Shown piece by piece: positions 13,315 to 17,355 of a DNA stretch of 17,355 bases (position 1 is the stretch's first letter; every line of letters starts with the position of its first letter). The stretch is from Bacillota bacterium. GTDB taxonomy: Bacteria > Bacillota > Limnochordia > JAAZLZ01. A program made the position numbers and the translations under genes. The notes beneath the pieces are model-generated. The model saw only the letters and a list, made by a program, of their open reading frames with translations. It made no database searches and was not told the DNA's origin. The DNA lies in NCBI GenBank assembly GCA_012799075.1, contig JAAZLZ010000035.1, positions 1-17,355 on the forward strand, in the 5' to 3' direction.

Positions 13315-14150
13315 CACAACCCCTCCATACGCAGGATAACTTCTGTGCCCCCCAGGTTTAGGACCACTCCTTCACCCGTTATCTTTGTCACCGAAAGACC
13401 GCCGACCACATCACCCACCCGCACCGGTCGGCTTTCCCCGCCGATGGCCACAACTGCCCAGCAGCCATCGGGGGATGAGGCGATTCCCCGCAGCTGAATT
13501 GCCTGGGGACTGGGGCCTTTGGCAGCGGCGAAGGGACTATGTTGGGTAATGACCATCTTGCTCCCATCCCGGGGAATCCAGGCAGGACCTCCATAGGGGT
13601 CGGGAAGAACAGCAAGTCCCAAAGCCAACTGCCACTTTAGCTTGGTCTCATCAACCAGGACCTTAAGATGGCCAATTTCATGGGTTGGCAAGGCTCCTGG
13701 CAAAGCGGACAGGAAGCTTAGCCCCGCACCCCAATCCCCTTGAAAAGAAAGGAGCAGCTCCGCTTCCCCCCGGTTATCCTCCCAGTGGACCGGCCGAAGC
13801 TCAGCCTGAAATCCAGCCAGGCCAAAGAAATTGGCCATGTGCTGCAGCTCCTTGATCACCACCGGCAAATCCCCGGCCCGGGGCATCACCCGGACTAGAC
13901 CCTCAAGCTCCCCTTGAAGCTCTTTGAGGCGGGCCTTGATTGGGGGCAGTCTGGCCACATTCTGGGCCATCCCTTCGACCAGCTGGGTTTCCGCGAGGAG
14001 CTCTGCCTGCACATTCTCCAACGCCCTCAAGGTAGGCATGTACCAGCAAAGCACAAGGATTGCAAGGACGGCCAGGCCCATGATGAGCAGCAAAGCCCAG
14101 GGAATGCCCATCCCCTTAAGTCCCTTCTGGGGAACCAAACGAGGCATCAT
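13314..14150 (-). CDS. pilO: Type IV pilus inner-membrane protein PilO with PilP-like C-terminal domain
   Basis: A 278-aa bitopic protein: a short cytoplasmic tail, one membrane helix (about 16-37), a coiled coil rich in Leu/Glu (about 40-85), and a PilO-type ferredoxin-like periplasmic domain (about 90-190, with ELLLSFQGDWGAGLSFLSAL). PilO pairs with PilN and links the cytoplasmic motor to the secretin. After a Pro-rich linker the C-terminus (about 218-278) adds a module not expected in PilO: IQLRGIASS, WAVVAIGGESRPVRVGDVVGG, then GVVLNLGGTEVIL, matching the PilP/GspC homology pattern. The start is the ATG at 14150, with AAAGGGGA nine bases upstream and a 4-nt overlap with the pilN stop. The reading frame stays open for another 74 codons upstream inside pilN, but that extension is not pilin-machinery-like. 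Confidence 0.85.
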   Translation of the reverse strand: MMPRLVPQKGLKGMGIPWALLLIMGLAVLAILVLCWYMPTLRALENVQAELLAETQLVEGMAQNVARLPPIKARLKELQGELEGLVRVMPRAGDLPVVIKELQHMANFFGLAGFQAELRPVHWEDNRGEAELLLSFQGDWGAGLSFLSALPGALPTHEIGHLKVLVDETKLKWQLALGLAVLPDPYGGPAWIPRDGSKMVITQHSPFAAAKGPSPQAIQLRGIASSPDGCWAVVAIGGESRPVRVGDVVGGLSVTKITGEGVVLNLGGTEVILRMEGL

Positions 14151-14689
14151 GGTCCATCGTCCCCTTTCAGCGAAATCCCCAGGCCAAACCTGATGGGCTC
14201 GGGTCCATCGGATGCACCCAGCTCCTCCAAATGGAGCTCCTTTATTCCAGGCAGTCCCTGCAGCTCCCCTAAGAACTGGGCCACGCCCTGCAAGTCCGAG
14301 GCAACCCCCTCGATGTAAAAGGTCCGCCGCCGGTATTCCAGTTTGTCCCAGCCCATCCCTCGGGGTGCACATCCCCCTATTGCCTTCATCAAGGCCGCAG
14401 TGTCATCCCCCACTGCCAAAGATTCTAGTTGCTTAATTTCATCTAGCAGATCCCCTTCTTGCCTGCGCCACTCCATAAACTCCTGCTGGTGTTTTTCCAG
14501 GGAGGCTGCTTGTCTTCGGCACTCCGCCAGCCGCTGGCGATAGATGGCCAAATTCCGGGTTTGGACGATTCCTAGTATGGCAAGGACTAAAGTAGCCCAA
14601 GCCACCGCGTTGGCTCCAATGAAAAGCCAGTTCACCCGGGGCTTGGCCTTCTCCCTTTCCTCCGGCGGCAAAAGATTGATCCGAATCAT
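14147..14689 (-). CDS. pilN: Type IV pilus inner-membrane protein PilN
   Basis: An inner-membrane assembly protein of 180 aa. It starts MIRINLLPPEERE; the INLLP motif is the segment that docks in PilM. It has one membrane helix (about 20-43), a charged coiled coil (about 45-92), and a small periplasmic fold with the FYIEGVASDLQGVAQFLGEL pattern (ferredoxin-like, paired with PilO). The length is typical. The ATG overlaps the pilM stop (ATGA) and its own stop overlaps the pilO start in the same way, so the three are translationally coupled. Confidence 0.92.
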   Translation of the reverse strand: MIRINLLPPEEREKAKPRVNWLFIGANAVAWATLVLAILGIVQTRNLAIYRQRLAECRRQAASLEKHQQEFMEWRRQEGDLLDEIKQLESLAVGDDTAALMKAIGGCAPRGMGWDKLEYRRRTFYIEGVASDLQGVAQFLGELQGLPGIKELHLEELGASDGPEPIRFGLGISLKGDDGP

Positions 14690-15621
14690 AATTCCGCCAA
14701 CCCCCTCCGGGCAAGGCCGACAGCCAAAGCGAAGGCCGGTCCTGCCTGCAGCAAGGTCCCATCTATTCTTCCACCGACGACTAGGTCAATAAAGGGATCG
14801 CTGGGACCAACGGCAAGACCAGTTTGTCTTGTTAAGAACTCCAGCAACAAGGGATTCGTCCCCCCAATCCCTCCAACAACCAATTCCCGCAGCAATTCGG
14901 TGTAGGACTCAGCCCTTTGCTGGGAACGGAAATACTCAAGGGTCTGCCTGAGGTACCCGCCCAATTCCTCCAAGGCCTCTTCTGACTGTGCATCGCCCTT
15001 AAGGTGCCAAGTCCCCCACGGGATTGTCCGCACCAGTCCCCAGGACCCATCGAGGTTTAGCAAGATATGGGGCAATTCCGGGCCGATGACAAGATAGCCC
15101 GTTTCTTCACGGCGGTGGGCATCGGCAAACAGGATGGGGAAAGGGACCACATCAACGATCCCAGGGTAGATGCCCATCCTGTGGAGCGGTGTCAAATAGC
15201 TGTACAAGATCGCACGGGGCAAACACACGACCAGGTATGAACCTCCTTCTTCCCCTCCAGAGAGAGGGTGGAAGTCGAATAGGAATTCTTCCCCATGTTC
15301 CCAAGAAGGGCGCAGGCTGGTTTGAATTTCCCATTTGATTGCCTCCCTCAGCTCATTCCTGCCCATGGGGGGCAGCGACAAGCGCCGGGCATCCATCTGG
15401 CTGCTGCAGATGGACAGGGCAACCGGTTCTCCCTTGGGCAGAGCCTGCCCCACTGCTTTGGCCAAGGCATCGGGGTCGTTCACCAGGCCGTCTTGGATGG
15501 CTCCCCCAGGCAAAGGAATCTCCAAGAGCTTCTCCAATCGCGGGTGGGGACGGGCCCTCCGGAGTCTCACCGCCCGCAGGACCTCCCTATTCACATCTAC
15601 CCCCCAGGCACTTCTGGCCAT
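14686..15621 (-). CDS. pilM: Type IV pilus actin-like ATPase PilM
   Basis: A cytoplasmic actin/FtsA-fold protein that binds the PilN N-terminus and couples the pilus motor to the membrane complex. At 311 aa it is a little shorter than classical PilM (about 350). It opens with the phosphate-1 strand WGVDVNREVLRAVRL, continues with LSLPPMGRNELREAIKWEI (the typical PilM segment before the 1C domain), and ends with a helix containing GPAFALAVGLARRGL as in other PilM proteins. The start at 15621 has AAAGGTGG six bases upstream. It lies 14 bp after pilC and overlaps pilN by 4 bp. Confidence 0.9.
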   Translation of the reverse strand: MARSAWGVDVNREVLRAVRLRRARPHPRLEKLLEIPLPGGAIQDGLVNDPDALAKAVGQALPKGEPVALSICSSQMDARRLSLPPMGRNELREAIKWEIQTSLRPSWEHGEEFLFDFHPLSGGEEGGSYLVVCLPRAILYSYLTPLHRMGIYPGIVDVVPFPILFADAHRREETGYLVIGPELPHILLNLDGSWGLVRTIPWGTWHLKGDAQSEEALEELGGYLRQTLEYFRSQQRAESYTELLRELVVGGIGGTNPLLLEFLTRQTGLAVGPSDPFIDLVVGGRIDGTLLQAGPAFALAVGLARRGLAEL

Positions 15622-15635
15622 AGATATCCACCTTT

Positions 15636-16838
15636 CTACAGCATAACAGAGCTCATCTGGAACATGGGCAAGACAACGGACAAGGCAATAATAAGGACAA
15701 ATCCCGCCAGGGAAACAATGATCACCGGTTCAAGGACCGAGATCAAATTCTTCATTGTGTACTCCGCCTCCCGTTCGTAGAAATCCGCCACCAGGGGAAG
15801 GGTGTTTTCTAAAGCTCCCGTCTCTTCCCCAACGGCAACCATTTGAATCAGGAAGGCTGGAAAGACCCCCGCATTCTCAAGGGATGGGCCAAGACCAAGG
15901 CCCCTTTCAACTCCCAGTCGGGCTTGCCTCACACCGTCGGCAATCACCCTGTTGCCGACAACCCGCTCCAGAATGCCAAGGGAGCGAATCATGCTCAACC
16001 CGCTGCCCACAAGCAGGCTGAGGGTGCGACTGAATCTGGCAAAGAGGATCTTCCTGATGGTCTCACCCACCACAGGAAGCCGAAGCAGCAGACCATCATA
16101 GGCTTGTTTGCCTTTCGGGGTTTGGACCCATCGTCCAATGGCTAACCACCCGAGGACAAGGCAGACTGCACCCAGGTGCCACCATCGACTCAAAAACTCG
16201 CTCCCCGCCAAAACCCATCGGGTAAGCAGCGGCAGCTCCACCCCGAATTCACTGTAGATGCCAGCGAACATGGGCAAGATCACAAAGACGACAACCACCG
16301 CCAACACCAAGGCAACGCCGACAATAATCCCCGGGTACATGAGGGCGTGTTTCGTCTCCTGACGAAGCCGGCTCTCCCGATCGTAGTAGTCGGCCAGCTT
16401 GTCGAGGATTTGGGGCAAGGTGCCCGACAACTCCCCTGCCTCCACCATATCCAGCATCATCTGGGGAAACACTTGCGGGTGCCTGGCCATGCTTCGGGTA
16501 AGACTGGCCCCTGCCGCCACCTGCTGCCTTACATCACCAAGGGCCCATCTTAAGGCTTCATGGGGCGCATTGTCCATCAAAAGTCCCAACCCCGAAACTA
16601 GTGACATCCCCGAGTCAATCAAGGTCGCAAATTGCCGGCAAAAGGCCGACAGCCCGGCAGGACTCACCTTCCGTCGCCATCGGATCCGCGCCGTTTTGTG
16701 TTCGGGCTCCAGCGCGGCGATGTAATAGCCGTCTGCTTGCAGCTGGGCGGCCAGGCTCTCAGGACTTGGAGCCTGCATTACCCCGGCGATCACTTCTCCC
16801 CGGCGGTTGTAGGCTTTATAGCGAAACCTCTGCTCCAT
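15636..16838 (-). CDS. pilC: Type IV pilus platform protein PilC (GspF family)
   Basis: The inner-membrane platform that the extension and retraction ATPases act on. It has 400 aa, normal for the family. A short N-terminal domain (FRYKAYNRRGEVIAGVM) is followed by two T2SSF repeats. The first (about 64-187) has FCRQFATLIDSGMSLVSGL and EAGELSGTLP, the second (about 268-390) FARFSRTLSLLVGSGLSM and AVGEETGALE, each followed by membrane helices. The start at 16838 (MEQRF) has GGAGGG eight bases upstream; the open frame to 16925 is not part of the gene. Only 4 bp separate it from the end of pilT. Confidence 0.93.
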   Translation of the reverse strand: MEQRFRYKAYNRRGEVIAGVMQAPSPESLAAQLQADGYYIAALEPEHKTARIRWRRKVSPAGLSAFCRQFATLIDSGMSLVSGLGLLMDNAPHEALRWALGDVRQQVAAGASLTRSMARHPQVFPQMMLDMVEAGELSGTLPQILDKLADYYDRESRLRQETKHALMYPGIIVGVALVLAVVVVFVILPMFAGIYSEFGVELPLLTRWVLAGSEFLSRWWHLGAVCLVLGWLAIGRWVQTPKGKQAYDGLLLRLPVVGETIRKILFARFSRTLSLLVGSGLSMIRSLGILERVVGNRVIADGVRQARLGVERGLGLGPSLENAGVFPAFLIQMVAVGEETGALENTLPLVADFYEREAEYTMKNLISVLEPVIIVSLAGFVLIIALSVVLPMFQMSSVML

Positions 16839-16842
16839 CTCC

Positions 16843-17355
16843 TCAGCCCTCCAAGATGGTTCTAGGGTCAACAAGGCCGCGTCGAACAAGTTCCGCAAGG
16901 GCCGCCTCCATTGTTTGCATCCCATGGCGGGCGCCTATCTCCATCGCAGCCTTGAGTTGATGGGGCTTGCCTTCCCGGATTATGTTTGCCACCGCGGGGG
17001 TTTGGACCAAGACCTCAACCGCGGGCACCATCCCCTTTCCATCGAGGCGGGGCAGGAGCAGCTGACTGATGACCCCCTGCAATACCGAGGCCAACTGCAT
17101 CCTCACCTGCTGTTGCTGATGGGGTGGGAAGACGCTAACCAACCGTTCTACTGCCCAGGTCGCCCCCCGGGTATGGACAGTGGACAAGACCAAATGACCG
17201 GTCTCCGCGGCATTGATGGCCGTTGACATCGTCTCAAGGTCCCGCATCTCTCCAACCAGAATAACATCGGGATCCTCCCGCAAAGCGGCCCGGAGACCAC
17301 TGGCAAAGGACTTGGTGTCATGACCGACTTCCCGCTGATTGACCACGCTTAAGCG
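16843..17355 (-). CDS. pilT: Type IV pilus retraction ATPase PilT (5' end outside window)
   Basis: The C-terminal 170 residues of a hexameric AAA-type motor ATPase that retracts pili by disassembling them. Seen are QREVGHDTKSFASGLRAALR, the Walker B box DPDVILVGEMRD, the His box AAETGHLVLSTVHT, and the arginine/helical region FPPHQQQQVR. The C-terminal part (TPAVANIIREGK.HQ, HGMQTMEAAL.EL) is diagnostic for PilT rather than the assembly ATPase PilB or GspE. The frame is open to the window edge (residues RLSV before VNQREVG), so the Walker A region lies outside. It is upstream of pilC and in the same operon. Some Firmicutes name such genes type IV pilus twitching motility protein. Confidence 0.93.
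   Translation of the reverse strand, partial: RLSVVNQREVGHDTKSFASGLRAALREDPDVILVGEMRDLETMSTAINAAETGHLVLSTVHTRGATWAVERLVSVFPPHQQQQVRMQLASVLQGVISQLLLPRLDGKGMVPAVEVLVQTPAVANIIREGKPHQLKAAMEIGARHGMQTMEAALAELVRRGLVDPRTILEG

Noticed and set aside
14151..14372. N-terminal extension of pilO by 74 codons
   Set aside because: It lies inside pilN in another frame and is Gly/Arg-rich without family similarity; the ATG at 14150 has a ribosome site and an ATGA overlap.

Overview
The window holds about a dozen and a half protein genes on a moderately GC-rich bacterial chromosome fragment. No rRNA, tRNA, CRISPR array or insertion sequence is visible. The gene content suggests a Firmicutes-like organism with an outer membrane, of the Limnochordia or Symbiobacterium-neighbour kind. 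It combines a short (about 294 aa) meso-diaminopimelate dehydrogenase, a Bacillus-type D-amino acid aminotransferase, strong AGGAGG-type ribosome binding sites and TTG starts with a type IV pilus locus that encodes a true secretin. A secretin only makes sense with an outer membrane. This placement is inference; there is no phylogenetic marker in the window.

Left part (1-2821). A short non-coding stretch carries a (TTTC)n tract and a perfect 10-bp hairpin. It is followed by two minus-strand genes: a membrane-anchored ethylbenzene-dehydrogenase-related haem protein (265-1632) and meso-diaminopimelate dehydrogenase ddh (1716-2600). A divergent intergenic region with a TATAAT box leads into the plus-strand operon.

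Middle part (2822-7832). dctP-dctQ-dctM encodes a complete TRAP transporter, followed without a break by alanine racemase (alr) and D-amino acid aminotransferase (dat), and closed by a good rho-independent terminator. Ddh, Alr and Dat together can supply meso-DAP, D-Ala and D-Glu, the three special amino acids of peptidoglycan. The TRAP substrate cannot be read from sequence, but the linkage suggests an amino-acid or 2-oxo-acid-like compound. Opposite the terminator lies a decayed second dctQ (about 7836-8241, minus strand), an orphan relic of another TRAP system.

Right part (8365-17355, all minus strand). Reading in transcription order from the right edge: pilT (cut by the window edge), pilC, pilM, pilN, pilO, a secretin-like periplasmic protein without a barrel, the secretin pilQ, the prepilin peptidase pilD, then a MATE/ANK-like MOP-family transporter and a small thiamine-binding-family (MTH1187/YkoF) protein. 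The pilus genes overlap or nearly touch and are clearly one operon. There is no free-standing pilP. Instead, PilP/GspC-like C-terminal modules appear twice, once fused to the end of PilO and once at the end of the N0-N1-N0-N1 secretin-like protein. This rearranged alignment complex is the most unusual thing in the window.
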